NCBI RefSeq assembly: GCF_003597125.1
Contig: NZ_QYYA01000001.1
Coordinates: 930,001 to 994,000 of the forward strand
DNA: 64,000 nucleotides
Source: Alcanivorax profundi
GTDB taxonomy: Bacteria > Pseudomonadota > Gammaproteobacteria > Pseudomonadales > Alcanivoracaceae
Direction of reading: 5' to 3'
Numbering within the stretch: position 1 is the stretch's first letter; each line of letters opens with the position of its first letter. A program made the translations under genes and the position numbers. The notes under the pieces are model-generated. The model was not told the origin of the DNA. It did no database searches and saw only the letters and a program-made list of their open reading frames with translations. Below are positions 9,603-18,470 of this stretch, piece after piece.

Positions 9603-10448
9603 TTAAGGTTTCCGCCAAAACCGCACCTCTAATGACACCCTGGTTAGATCAGGCTCAAGGTTTATTGCCCCCCCATGGATCAGATAGGGCGAAAAAACCA
9701 TGCCTTGTCGAGGGCCAACATCAGGCCGAACCATCGTCACCCCCCCCTCTACAGAAACTACAGATGGAACACTAAAAGAAACCCCATTTACAGTAGCTCC
9801 CGATGATGTCCTTGTGATGCGTGATTCTGACCAGTAATGACTCCCCTCGACCAAAGGCAACGATGAATTCTCGCTACTCCCCGCAATAGGAAGGTAAAGA
9901 TTGACCGCATGCCTGAGTCTATCCAGCCATACATCCTTATGCGGTGGGTTGTTATCAACGAATGGAGAAGGCCTCACAATCCGGATAAAGAAGAAACCGG
10001 ATGCGGGAACAGAAACAACATCACTTGAAACAGTTTTCCCACAAAGCTGGCTAACCTTTCGGTCAAGGCATGATGGAGGAATCGGCAAGTTTCTCAGTGA
10101 GGCCCGGCGCTTGAGAAAGTTAATAACTGAAAGGTGATCGCGCTGCTCACGACACAGTGTATGGTACTGCTCCAACCGGAACGCGGCCTCATCAATAGCC
10201 AGCCCTGCGTCAATCAGGGCATCCATCACGAGCCGCCTCACACCCTCCGTAAGCAAAGTTAACTCTTGCTCGGAAAGGAACTCATCGACGGTAAACCCAG
10301 CACGATCCCAGCTGCAACCGGATACAAGGTTATCATCGTAATCAAGGAGACAATGATTGCTTCCAATTTCTACCGGCCCTGACAAGTCCAACTTAACAAG
10401 TTCTCCATTCAACCGGTACTCCATTGGGCGACTACCACCACTTGTCAT
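9603..10448 (-). CDS. PhyH-like putative Fe(II)/2-oxoglutarate dioxygenase
   Basis: A 281-aa soluble protein. The pattern fits phytanoyl-CoA dioxygenase-type oxygenases: metal-binding HKD at H170/D172 (PPHKDVWLDR), distal H258 (SPYLIHGGAINLEPDLTR) and R270 as candidate 2-oxoglutarate ligand, with jelly-roll-like strands between. The substrate is unknown; related enzymes hydroxylate lipids, sugars and small molecules. It is the last gene of a minus-strand operon and overlaps the GT-C gene by 17 bases; an alternative start is the in-frame ATG at 10424. Position suggests modification of the product of that operon. Overall family assignment is from motifs only. Confidence 0.6.
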   Translation of the reverse strand: MTSGGSRPMEYRLNGELVKLDLSGPVEIGSNHCLLDYDDNLVSGCSWDRAGFTVDEFLSEQELTLLTEGVRRLVMDALIDAGLAIDEAAFRLEQYHTLCREQRDHLSVINFLKRRASLRNLPIPPSCLDRKVSQLCGKTVSSDVVSVPASGFFFIRIVRPSPFVDNNPPHKDVWLDRLRHAVNLYLPIAGSSENSSLPLVEGSHYWSESRITRTSSGATVNGVSFSVPSVVSVEGGVTMVRPDVGPRQGMVFSPYLIHGGAINLEPDLTRVSLEVRFWRKP

Positions 10449-12099
10449 AGGCTTTTTTCATCAACTCTAAGTCTATGGTTGGAGCATCTTCGATTTTCTT
10501 TCTGGAAGAGAGACTCCTGGCATAGGCAAATAAATGAACCTGGTACCCAGCAAACCTCCAAGTATACGGGTATCCGTTTAGCGGCATCAGATCCACATAG
10601 ATTGCACGCTTCTCACTTGATGAATACTTTGGCTCAGAGAAATCAAAATAGCTGTACATTTCCTCACCTGGGTGCTGGGCAAACACCTGCCCATCAAACA
10701 GAATATGGAAAACCCGATAACCATTCGTTGCGTAAGCAACCGTAACTTGCTCAGGGATATTGTATGGGTCAAGGTGGTAATAAAAAACATGATCGAAGAC
10801 GATAAGCCTATCAATGCCCGGATCTGCGGAAAGCATCGATTCAATTTTCAGCGCCGCCGCTTTCCATTCTTCAACCGTTTCCTCGGAGTGAGACAGGAAA
10901 ATTTTTTCCCAGCGACCAGCTAACACATTTTTAAGTGTTGCAAATCCACCAATGTACTTAACACTCCCTTTGAGCATGTACATGTTTGAAAAATGCATCA
11001 CTACTACTGCAGTTGCACAGATTACGACAGACCGAGAAACCCATCTTTCCTGCTGAGAGAAACCAGACACTACATTTTTCAACCATGTAAAAAAAGACGC
11101 CCAAAGCAACACCATTAATGGAATCAAAATGAAAGTATAACGATCTTCATAATCACTAAGCCCACACCAAAAAAGCAGCACAAGCCATGAAAACCAAGCA
11201 AACCCTCCAAGCAGAAAGGGCCAAAGGTGACGCACTGGTTTGTAAAGCCATCCCAAAGTGGACGGCAACACCAGCAAAAGGGAGTAGGTGTTGATCCATT
11301 CCATGGCTGACTCGTTGAGGACCAGCTTGTTAAGAATTTTCCTTAATTCGAGACGCCAATACCCGTATTGAGACAAGTCTGAAAATATAACATTCAAATA
11401 GGCAAAATAAACGACACCTGGCAACAACATAACTGCTGCTTCAAGCCATTTTCTTTTGAGCAGAAGAGAAAACCAAAGAGGCAACCAGAAGAACATCCCT
11501 TCCGGTCTTACCAAAGGCATAAGGGAAGCCAGAATAGAAACAATAAAATAGCGCTCGCGTAGATAAAGAAATATCAGGAAGCAGATCAGGAAAAGTAACC
11601 ATGCCTCTCCATAAAAGCTTAGCGAGGTCAAAGCGAAGCGTGGCAACATACCCATTAGCACGACTGCTGAAGTCATTACGCCACGATTAATGCCAATTGT
11701 CCGACCTGACTGCCAAAGCAATGCAAGACAAAATGAAGCTAAGAGCCCATGTATACAGCGAGCATAAAAAAGGTCCCCTTTTGCAACTGAGACTACCGTT
11801 CCATCAAGCAGAAGGAAACCAGGAAGGACAAAGTTATAGCTATAGAGATCGGGGTTTATCCATGCAGAGCGAGCCAAGAAAAATCGGTAGGCATCATCGC
11901 CATAGAAAACATTGCTGCTATCAACGTAATCAATAACCCACCAGTTTCCCTCGCCACAAACCACCCAAGCCAGGAAGATATACAAGAGAGAAAATGACAC
12001 AAAAACGAAAACGGGCTCTGATCGATAAATTTTTAACACTGACAAAAGAGACACCATCAATAATAGAAAAGAGCTCCCCCCAATAAAAAAGAGAGGCAT
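10432..12099 (-). CDS. Polytopic membrane protein, probable GT-C type glycosyltransferase
   Basis: A 555-aa protein with about ten or more membrane segments in the first 400 residues and a soluble C-terminal domain. Typical GT-C features: an acidic motif in the first periplasmic loop (FYGDDAYRFFLARSAW, D68/D69), and RPEG following a transmembrane pair (LASLMPLVRPEGMFFWLPLW). Such enzymes use lipid-linked sugars at the outer face of the inner membrane, as in ArnT or protein O-mannosyltransferases. The annotated ATG at 12099 falls inside a terminator hairpin; translation might instead start at ATG 12057. It follows four genes for secreted FilA-like proteins, so a surface protein may be its acceptor; that is inference. 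Confidence 0.7.
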   Translation of the reverse strand: MPLFFIGGSSFLLLMVSLLSVLKIYRSEPVFVFVSFSLLYIFLAWVVCGEGNWWVIDYVDSSNVFYGDDAYRFFLARSAWINPDLYSYNFVLPGFLLLDGTVVSVAKGDLFYARCIHGLLASFCLALLWQSGRTIGINRGVMTSAVVLMGMLPRFALTSLSFYGEAWLLFLICFLIFLYLRERYFIVSILASLMPLVRPEGMFFWLPLWFSLLLKRKWLEAAVMLLPGVVYFAYLNVIFSDLSQYGYWRLELRKILNKLVLNESAMEWINTYSLLLVLPSTLGWLYKPVRHLWPFLLGGFAWFSWLVLLFWCGLSDYEDRYTFILIPLMVLLWASFFTWLKNVVSGFSQQERWVSRSVVICATAVVVMHFSNMYMLKGSVKYIGGFATLKNVLAGRWEKIFLSHSEETVEEWKAAALKIESMLSADPGIDRLIVFDHVFYYHLDPYNIPEQVTVAYATNGYRVFHILFDGQVFAQHPGEEMYSYFDFSEPKYSSSEKRAIYVDLMPLNGYPYTWRFAGYQVHLFAYARSLSSRKKIEDAPTIDLELMKKAYDKWW

Positions 12100-12110
12100 A
12101 AGCCTCTCTT
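12084..12110 (-). terminator. Intrinsic terminator overlapping the GT-C start codon
   Basis: AAGAGAGGC-TTAT-GCCTCTCTT followed by TTTT in the minus direction: 9-bp stem, 4-base loop, T-run. It lies 27 bases after the stop of the last FilA-like gene, and the ATG at 12099 sits in the loop. It should limit readthrough into the GT-C and dioxygenase genes, and could also occlude that start. Confidence 0.8.
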
Positions 12111-12136
12111 AATGTACAAGGATATGGCAAGCTTCG

Positions 12137-13597
12137 CTAACAGAACCTCGCCGATCCATAGCAATTAGGCGTAACCGTTTGGGCTCCGAGCTTTAAATCA
12201 TTAAGAGGAAAAACAACATCAGCAGGCACTGTCATAGTGCCGACAGGCAGACTATCGCCGCCCAAGCAGTCACCCAAAGATGGACATGTTACACCATAGG
12301 TGTTGGCCGCACTCGTACCAGTTGAAAGTCGCCGATACAACGCACAGTTAATACTTGGTACCGTACACTCTTGCGGGGAGCCAGCGACACCCGAGTTATT
12401 TGTATTCCAGGGAGGACCAGAGGCTCCTGTTAATGCTTGCAATAACACTTCATTTGTCATCTGCACCTTAGCTTCCGGGCTAATGTTACCGATGTCAATT
12501 TCATCTTCGAATGCTAACCACCATCCAGACATTGCAGGCGCCGCCGCATCAGGCCATAAAACATCTTGAGCCTGCATTGATAGAGAAAAAGGGTTATTAA
12601 CATTAATCTTGTGTATGTATTCAAGCCCCTCAGTGATTGGCACCGTTGCTGTTAATCCTCTAATTGTGCCAGTAACCTCTTTATCGAGCTCAAACCCTAT
12701 ACCTAACAATGTAGCATTAGCCGTCATTTGACCAATAAAGTTGATATCATCGATTGTAGCTGAGCCCATGAGCTCCACAAATGTTTGACGTTTTCCATTT
12801 ACAACAGCTGGGGAAGTAACAACATTCGCGTTAGCTTCATCAAGATTTAAACGATACGTTTCTGAAAAAAAGTCGCCAGTTTGCCACCCCAGAATATCGG
12901 TATTCGCACGAATTCTGCCAGTCATTCTTGCTGCAGCGCCTACGCCGCCTTCACTGAGACCTATACTGCCATCCGTACACTGAGATGTTGCATAACACAT
13001 TTGACGAGCTTCCGTTTGTGCTACACCCGTTGCTGAACCAATTTGCATGTAGCCGCTGAGACTGTTTATTCCGGAAGTGTCCCCCGCATCGCCAGCCCCA
13101 GATTCTTGGTCGCCAAAGGTCATCATACCAATTGCCTGTTCTGCACTCAGACGAATCCCGACAACTTCTCTTAGCGTCTTCTGGTCATCGTTCTTAATGG
13201 CAAATTCAAAGAATGGACGTGTAAGAATTGCGGAAGATCCAGCACGGCCCTCAGCCCCCCAGGTAGAACCAGAAAGGCTAAGGTTATCAATATCGATATC
13301 ACAAAACTGACCATTTATTGCACCAGCCGTACAACCCAATTGGAGTTTTTCAATATTCAGGTTCAGTTCAACTTCAGCTTCAAGTCCAGCTTTATAAAAT
13401 GTCAGATCGGATGAAACCCCTTGCCCCAGCTCTTTTCCCATCTGTAGAAGTGCCTGCCCGGTGACTTGTGATAGCTGTTCATCCTGCATTTCAACCATGC
13501 CGTACGAAACAACCGGGATGAAAGCAAGCAGTCCAAAGATCAAGATGGATAACTGAACTTTGATCAAGGCATCATTAATTATGTTTGTTGTATTCAT
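12137..13597 (-). CDS. Secreted FilA-like protein D of a four-gene array
   Basis: A 486-aa exported protein. After a hydrophobic signal region (about residues 10-32, LSILIFGLLAFIPVVSYG) comes the array motif VEMQDEQLSQVTGQALLQ. The remainder is rich in G, S, T, N and beta-branched residues in alternating patterns, and has Cys pairs late in the chain (CTVPSINC, CPSLGDC, CYGSARFC) that may form disulfides. No catalytic motif was found. The start at 13597 is preferred over longer readings because the signal peptide follows directly. It lies 40 bases after gene C and is followed by a terminator. Function unknown; likely a surface or fibre component by analogy with FilA. Confidence 0.7.
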   Translation of the reverse strand: MNTTNIINDALIKVQLSILIFGLLAFIPVVSYGMVEMQDEQLSQVTGQALLQMGKELGQGVSSDLTFYKAGLEAEVELNLNIEKLQLGCTAGAINGQFCDIDIDNLSLSGSTWGAEGRAGSSAILTRPFFEFAIKNDDQKTLREVVGIRLSAEQAIGMMTFGDQESGAGDAGDTSGINSLSGYMQIGSATGVAQTEARQMCYATSQCTDGSIGLSEGGVGAAARMTGRIRANTDILGWQTGDFFSETYRLNLDEANANVVTSPAVVNGKRQTFVELMGSATIDDINFIGQMTANATLLGIGFELDKEVTGTIRGLTATVPITEGLEYIHKINVNNPFSLSMQAQDVLWPDAAAPAMSGWWLAFEDEIDIGNISPEAKVQMTNEVLLQALTGASGPPWNTNNSGVAGSPQECTVPSINCALYRRLSTGTSAANTYGVTCPSLGDCLGGDSLPVGTMTVPADVVFPLNDLKLGAQTVTPNCYGSARFC

Positions 13598-13637
13598 ATC
13601 AATACCTGCACTGAAACAAGTCAGCACCCTTGCAGGG

Positions 13638-15887
13638 TTACTGCTGTTCCAGGGTAAAAGATGTATAGATTTTGGCTGATGGAATAACCATTGTGCCGAG
13701 ATCCTTGTTGCCAAACTCGATTCTACCGATGGTCAGCGGGTCACCTGCCCCACCACCAGGTTTAGTGGCTGCAGCCCCAACATTCATATTCATCTCTACC
13801 CTGAGTTTTGGCTTGCCGTCCGCTTCACTAGAAGCGGAAAGGAGATCGATCTTTCCTCCATCACCAACAACAGACAACGGGATTGCAATATCACCCGTTA
13901 TGTCTGCTAGCCTCACGTCCACGTCCAACTTGTTAAAATTTGGCTCCGCAAAAGAGATATAGGTGCCATCATCATTGGCGTCTCCAGCTGAATTCTGTGA
14001 GAAGCCATTATTGAGATTGGCGAAACTGAGAAAACCACCAAAATTGATGTATGAACCGTCAAACAGTGCGGGGAAAAGATTGAACTGGAATTTGTCGAAT
14101 TCCAGATTCGCATCTATGTAGCTTCCATAAACAGGACTGTTCATCCTGGGGATATCCCCGCCTCCAAACAGACCGCGAAGCTGAAGCCGTACGGCATCAG
14201 AGGAAAGACCAAGCCCTTCGAGCTGTGTCAGAGCCACGCGCATGTCATCCGCGACAAACAGGAGATCTGCCCCCATCAAACCAATTGCCATGCCCTGGGC
14301 ATAACTCGCCACTGGATGCCCGGTGGGATAGGTAAAATCTGTATCCCCAATCATCAGGTTAGTGCCATTTTCCCAACGGGAACGCAGAGGACGCCCTGTT
14401 ACAGCATCCGCCCCACCCACGGTTTGTATCGCAGTTGCGATGTCCATAGTGAAGCCCGCGTCCGTATCAACGCTCGTGCCACCACCTGATTGCGGATACA
14501 AGTACCAATTACTGCTGATATCCCCCAGCGTGTAGATAAGCGCCCAACCATCGTCGACATCATTTGCAGAGGTAACACCATCTCGGTACTGAACCTTGCT
14601 TGCATAGGCATGAAGCCCCCAGTCTCTCGCTACGAGCGCGAGCCCAGTATCAGAAGCAGGAAGGTCAATGGACTGGGCAGGAAGGATACCCCCCGTGGAA
14701 GTCGTACATGATGCTCCTGCACCGCCATAAGGGTTCGCCCCCCCATAGCAAATATTCGGGACGGTATCGTGGCCGGCACTCACGGTGTCCAGAGTCAGGT
14801 AACCAAATTCAACATCGCTTCGATTCAGCGCTGAGCCATCTGAAGCGGTCAGACTCACAGGGTTTGCAAACTCCAGATAGGAGCGATCGTCACCTGCCTC
14901 ACCCAGCAAAAACTGAAAATCGCTGGCAAGATCGAAGCTGAGTGACGCTGTAAGGCCCTGGGTATGAACTCCGCTATCGAGCCAAGTCCCTTGTGGTCTG
15001 AGACGCAAATCGAGGTTTTCCATCCCTCCCCGCCAGCCAAATAACAGCATCGGTATAGAGGTACTTGCGCCTGCGAATGGTACAAACTGGAAATTTTGAC
15101 CGGTGGCATTTGCATACAAATCAAAGGTTAGATTGAAATTTGTACGTCCAGTATTCTGAACGATCAGACCTTCATCATTAATGCCCAGCACACCTTGCTG
15201 CATATCAAAAAGAAAACCGAAGTTGTGGAGAATTGCCTCGGTACCACCGTCGGTCAAACGAAAAAATAGCTGCCCGGGGTTATCGATTGTCCAATTGCTG
15301 GGGTTGGCATCGCTCGCATCTACATTCCCAAGGTTAAGCAGCAAACTAGCCTGATCATTGTCTTGATTAAACAAGCCACCATCACCTGAAATAGCGAAAC
15401 GGCCCTCACTATCCAGTACAACAGAGCCAAATGACCGCGCCGTATTGGAAACAGTTAGATCATCCATCTGGACTCGCATTCTGTTCCAGCTGGCGTTGAT
15501 ACCAATACCTGGCCGATTCATAGCATTGGTACCAGCATCAATTTTTACAGCAAAATTCAACGCTTCAGTTGCGGCTCCGCCATTCATTCCGATTGGCTTG
15601 ATGCTGAACTGGCTGGCATCAGAAGAGCTACCACCGATGATTAACTGGTTAGCGAGTGATGCCCCTCCGCCATCGGTCTGCCCTATATCGAGATCCCAAC
15701 GAATTTGTTCAGCGGTAATCGACTCTGTTGGGTCGATTTGTAAACTGATCGTGACACCATCTTGCCCTCGGACAGAACCCAACTCTTGATCCGATAGAGT
15801 CTCAAGCGCCTGGGCACCACAGGCCATCATCAATGCAGAGGCAGAGACAAAAGATCCAGTTATTCTTTTTTTAATTTCGATATGCAT
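13638..15887 (-). CDS. Large secreted FilA-like protein C
   Basis: A 749-aa exported protein: signal peptide to about ACGAQA (residues 1-25), then ALETLSDQELGSVRGQDGVTISLQID, the array motif. The body is built from beta-rich, glycine/aspartate-rich segments with repeated patterns of the type LxLRGLFGGG, FNFxLFPALFDGSYINFGGFLSF and IGRIEFGNKDLGTMVIPSAKI, suggesting a long beta-solenoid or barrel-like architecture. No enzyme motif was seen. Ribosome site GAGG lies upstream of ATG 15887. It is 25 bases after gene B and 40 before gene D, so part of one operon. It is the largest member of the family in this window. Confidence 0.72.
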   Translation of the reverse strand: MHIEIKKRITGSFVSASALMMACGAQALETLSDQELGSVRGQDGVTISLQIDPTESITAEQIRWDLDIGQTDGGGASLANQLIIGGSSSDASQFSIKPIGMNGGAATEALNFAVKIDAGTNAMNRPGIGINASWNRMRVQMDDLTVSNTARSFGSVVLDSEGRFAISGDGGLFNQDNDQASLLLNLGNVDASDANPSNWTIDNPGQLFFRLTDGGTEAILHNFGFLFDMQQGVLGINDEGLIVQNTGRTNFNLTFDLYANATGQNFQFVPFAGASTSIPMLLFGWRGGMENLDLRLRPQGTWLDSGVHTQGLTASLSFDLASDFQFLLGEAGDDRSYLEFANPVSLTASDGSALNRSDVEFGYLTLDTVSAGHDTVPNICYGGANPYGGAGASCTTSTGGILPAQSIDLPASDTGLALVARDWGLHAYASKVQYRDGVTSANDVDDGWALIYTLGDISSNWYLYPQSGGGTSVDTDAGFTMDIATAIQTVGGADAVTGRPLRSRWENGTNLMIGDTDFTYPTGHPVASYAQGMAIGLMGADLLFVADDMRVALTQLEGLGLSSDAVRLQLRGLFGGGDIPRMNSPVYGSYIDANLEFDKFQFNLFPALFDGSYINFGGFLSFANLNNGFSQNSAGDANDDGTYISFAEPNFNKLDVDVRLADITGDIAIPLSVVGDGGKIDLLSASSEADGKPKLRVEMNMNVGAAATKPGGGAGDPLTIGRIEFGNKDLGTMVIPSAKIYTSFTLEQQ

Positions 15888-15912
15888 TTCTGGATACCTC
15901 AACCTGCTACGA

Positions 15913-16647
15913 CTAAAACCCATAGAGGTAAAAATCGCCACCAAAGGCAATATTTGCCTGCTGGCCATTGTTGTCAGCAATATTGAGTCCCATAAAGGAA
16001 CCATTCTGATTGCCTGACCAACCAATCCCCCCTGGCGCTCCGGCATTAGGCTCAACGGCCAGACCTTCGAAGAAAAGCCCGAACTTCACATTGCCAAAAT
16101 TTTCGCCATTCACGCCTTCCGGGTAACTCAGTCGCAACCCCGCCATCTCGGCGATCGTTGCGGTGTCACAGCTGCCCTCAAGCAAGCACGTTGAGCCGTC
16201 TATGTCCTGAAACTTCGATTCGTCAAACCAGCCAGCATAAGCAGCGTCCGCCCCTCTTGCCCCACCAAGGACAGAAGCGTCAAGGGCGATACGATCAAGA
16301 TCAATGGATGCATAACCGTTTTTGAACACAAGCCATTCAGATTCCCGATTGGTAATTTGCATAGCAAAACGGCAATTTGTTTCGGCCAGGCTTGTGCCAC
16401 CATTCGGAGTACTGCAACCACCCGTGCCAGTATTGGCTGCGCCATTCAGATCGGGATTACTGTTGTAGTAGTACTGCAAACTCAGAAGGATGCCCTTCTG
16501 TCCAGTGACATCCCCCATTTCATTATCATTCATCGCTTCAAGCGCAATCGCAGGGGAAGCAACACAAGCCACAATCACTGTGAATATGGTTAAAACCGTC
16601 TTTTCGGTTAGCCAAGGCAATGTAGCGGGACGCAGAGAATCAATCAC
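15913..16647 (-). CDS. Secreted FilA-like protein B
   Basis: A 244-aa exported protein with a signal peptide (TVLTIFTVIVACVASPAIA) then LEAMNDNEMGDVTGQKGILLSLQ, the clearest copy of the array motif. The rest is G/N/A-rich and includes two Cys pairs (CSTPNGGTSLAETNC, CLLEGSC). The start codon is GTG at 16647 and overlaps the stop of gene A as GTGA, so the two are translationally coupled. No function can be assigned; the shared N-terminal motif and operon position mark it as a paralogue of its neighbours and of the FilA-like protein at 34101-34922. Confidence 0.72.
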   Translation of the reverse strand: MIDSLRPATLPWLTEKTVLTIFTVIVACVASPAIALEAMNDNEMGDVTGQKGILLSLQYYYNSNPDLNGAANTGTGGCSTPNGGTSLAETNCRFAMQITNRESEWLVFKNGYASIDLDRIALDASVLGGARGADAAYAGWFDESKFQDIDGSTCLLEGSCDTATIAEMAGLRLSYPEGVNGENFGNVKFGLFFEGLAVEPNAGAPGGIGWSGNQNGSFMGLNIADNNGQQANIAFGGDFYLYGF

Positions 16648-17993
16648 GGGTTGGCCCCCAGTGTTGTTATTTTAAGACTATGAATGCGCATGCCCTCGAT
16701 TCTTGAGATCCCGATATTCGTCACGTCAGCCGCTGTAGGCGTAACACTTGGGCTCACAAAATAGATACCGTTATCAGTCGCGGTAGCTCCAGGCAACGTG
16801 GCAAGGTTCACGTCATCATTATCGAAATTCCCCCAACGCACATAGCCAACCGTATCCTGATTCACAGAGTCGAGAACACCGTCATTGTTGGTATCACAGC
16901 CATTGGCATTGGGGTTACTGATAGCACCGCAATAGAAGTGATTGTAGATTTCAGGAACATCTGGAATTGGCGTCAGCTCAATAACAAAGTCACCGGTTGC
17001 CTTGCCGGATTCCCTTACAGCATTGAGCGTAATGGCTTGATAATGGAGGGTGCCAAGTGGGAGGAAAGCATCGACATTTTTGAAGTACATGCCTTCGTTG
17101 TCATCAAAGTCCGGCACGTTGTGTAGTGTGTCCGTGATATACGTTCCGGGATTGCTGTCTTTCTGCCGCACAGAGAAGCGGAAGTCTCCTGAAAGCGCAC
17201 TTTGGTAGGTGATGCCCAAGGTTGGATCTGCGTCATTAGCCGTTTGCATCAAACGAAGAATTGCTGGCCGAACCTCTTCTCCATTACGTCCTGCGGTTGT
17301 TGGTTTGCCGTGAATAATAGTTTGGCTTTGGAGAAAATCCGCCCCTCCGCTACACCCTGCAGCACTGTTGTTGCAATCGCCAAGAGCATGGCCATTGGCA
17401 ATGCGATCCACCTCCAGCTCACCCCAGAAGCTCCAACGCCAGTTCTCGGTCTGTGTAGGGCCAATGAGTTCCAGAATCGTAGGCCGAGTTGCACCATCAA
17501 GGTAATCCCCCTGATAGTCATGGCCTGGGTACTCATACACACGTAAAAGGTAAGGGTCGTAAACAGAAGCAAAGGCGCCGATACCGTACTGGTTAGCTGT
17601 TTGACCAAGACCGGAACTGTTTCCGTTACCTAACGGACAAGCGAGAAAGGTATTGCCGAATGTGCTTGACCCGCCACACGCGCCACTACCAACGCCGTTA
17701 AGTGTGGCATACCAATCAGTGCCACTTTCCTGAACACCATTGGTCATGGACAGACCGTAATATCGCGCATCACCTCGCTGCCAACCGACACCATTTACGG
17801 AAGCGCCGGTTAACTCAATGAAGCTTTCAGGGGCAAAGCGCATGCTGAAGTTATCCAGTGCAAACGCAAAACCAGCCCCCTGAACCTCAGAGAGTGAAGC
17901 ATCGTTCAGCTCGGTAAGAGCGAGAGTTGGAGGCGCACCCAGCACCAGGCTCGCTGCCAACACCAGGTTGGAACGGATTCTCTTGCGACGCAC
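16644..17993 (-). CDS. Secreted FilA-like protein A, first gene of array operon
   Basis: A 449-aa exported protein. A basic start MRRKRIRSN precedes a signal peptide ending near PPTLA, then LTELNDASLSEVQGAGFAFALDNF, a divergent copy of the array motif (VQGAG instead of VTGQ). The chain has a Ca-binding-looking run CDTNNDGVLD near residue 370 and several Cys pairs, and ends with IGISRIEGMRIHSLKITTLGA, similar in style to the C termini of genes C and D. The start is GTG at 17993, with GAGG upstream. It opens the operon after a 477-base noncoding region. Function unknown. Confidence 0.7.
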   Translation of the reverse strand: MRRKRIRSNLVLAASLVLGAPPTLALTELNDASLSEVQGAGFAFALDNFSMRFAPESFIELTGASVNGVGWQRGDARYYGLSMTNGVQESGTDWYATLNGVGSGACGGSSTFGNTFLACPLGNGNSSGLGQTANQYGIGAFASVYDPYLLRVYEYPGHDYQGDYLDGATRPTILELIGPTQTENWRWSFWGELEVDRIANGHALGDCNNSAAGCSGGADFLQSQTIIHGKPTTAGRNGEEVRPAILRLMQTANDADPTLGITYQSALSGDFRFSVRQKDSNPGTYITDTLHNVPDFDDNEGMYFKNVDAFLPLGTLHYQAITLNAVRESGKATGDFVIELTPIPDVPEIYNHFYCGAISNPNANGCDTNNDGVLDSVNQDTVGYVRWGNFDNDDVNLATLPGATATDNGIYFVSPSVTPTAADVTNIGISRIEGMRIHSLKITTLGANP

Positions 17994-18470
17994 TGTGACC
18001 TCGTTTCTTGTTATTTGGACTAACCCACGACTGATCGTTTAGGTCAGTTCTGGTTATCTTTTGCCACATGATTACACAGCAAAACACGTTGTCGCAACAG
18101 TTGTTAACATAAACACTACAGAATGTTTTGTTTTTTTATCCTTTATATTCAGTAACTTAGCGCAATTAAACAGAGCATATACTAATTTGTGGACACTCGT
18201 ACTCTAATTGCTGATGAATGGTTTGTTACGTTTGTGCACACGGGAGGGAAAAGTGTTTATGACCGGCCGGTCACCTTGTGCGCCATCGATTCCAGAAGTC
18301 ACACTGGATTAATTGTTGCGGCCGTAGAGGGATTCACAGGAGGGAATACACGGACAGGAAAGCGCCTTTCTGGTTTGTGCAAGGCGTTAGAAAGGGAGTG
18401 ACACAGACAGAGGGCAACGGGAAGTGCGGCGGCTGGCGCCACCGAGCTTCCCGCTAGCAACATCGCAGAT
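17994..18470. other. Noncoding region upstream of the FilA-like array and downstream of prpF
   Basis: A+T-rich from 18060 to 18190, expected to contain the promoter of the array operon on the minus strand. It includes TGTTAACATAAA (18102-18113), which on the minus strand nearly matches a sequence before the filA-like gene at 34993-35004. A GTG-initiated 70-codon frame at 18189-18401 on the plus strand has no recognisable content and is not called. Confidence 0.45.
18418..18453 (-). terminator. Hairpin after prpF, possible terminator
   Basis: ACGGGAAG...CTTCCCGC with inner G+C-rich pairing, 18 bases after the prpF stop. There is no good T-run, so this may be a processing or Rho-type end rather than an intrinsic terminator. 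Confidence 0.35.

Noticed and set aside
18189-18401. A 70-codon GTG-initiated frame upstream of the FilA-like array
   Set aside because: No recognisable content or ribosome site, and it spans the likely promoter region.
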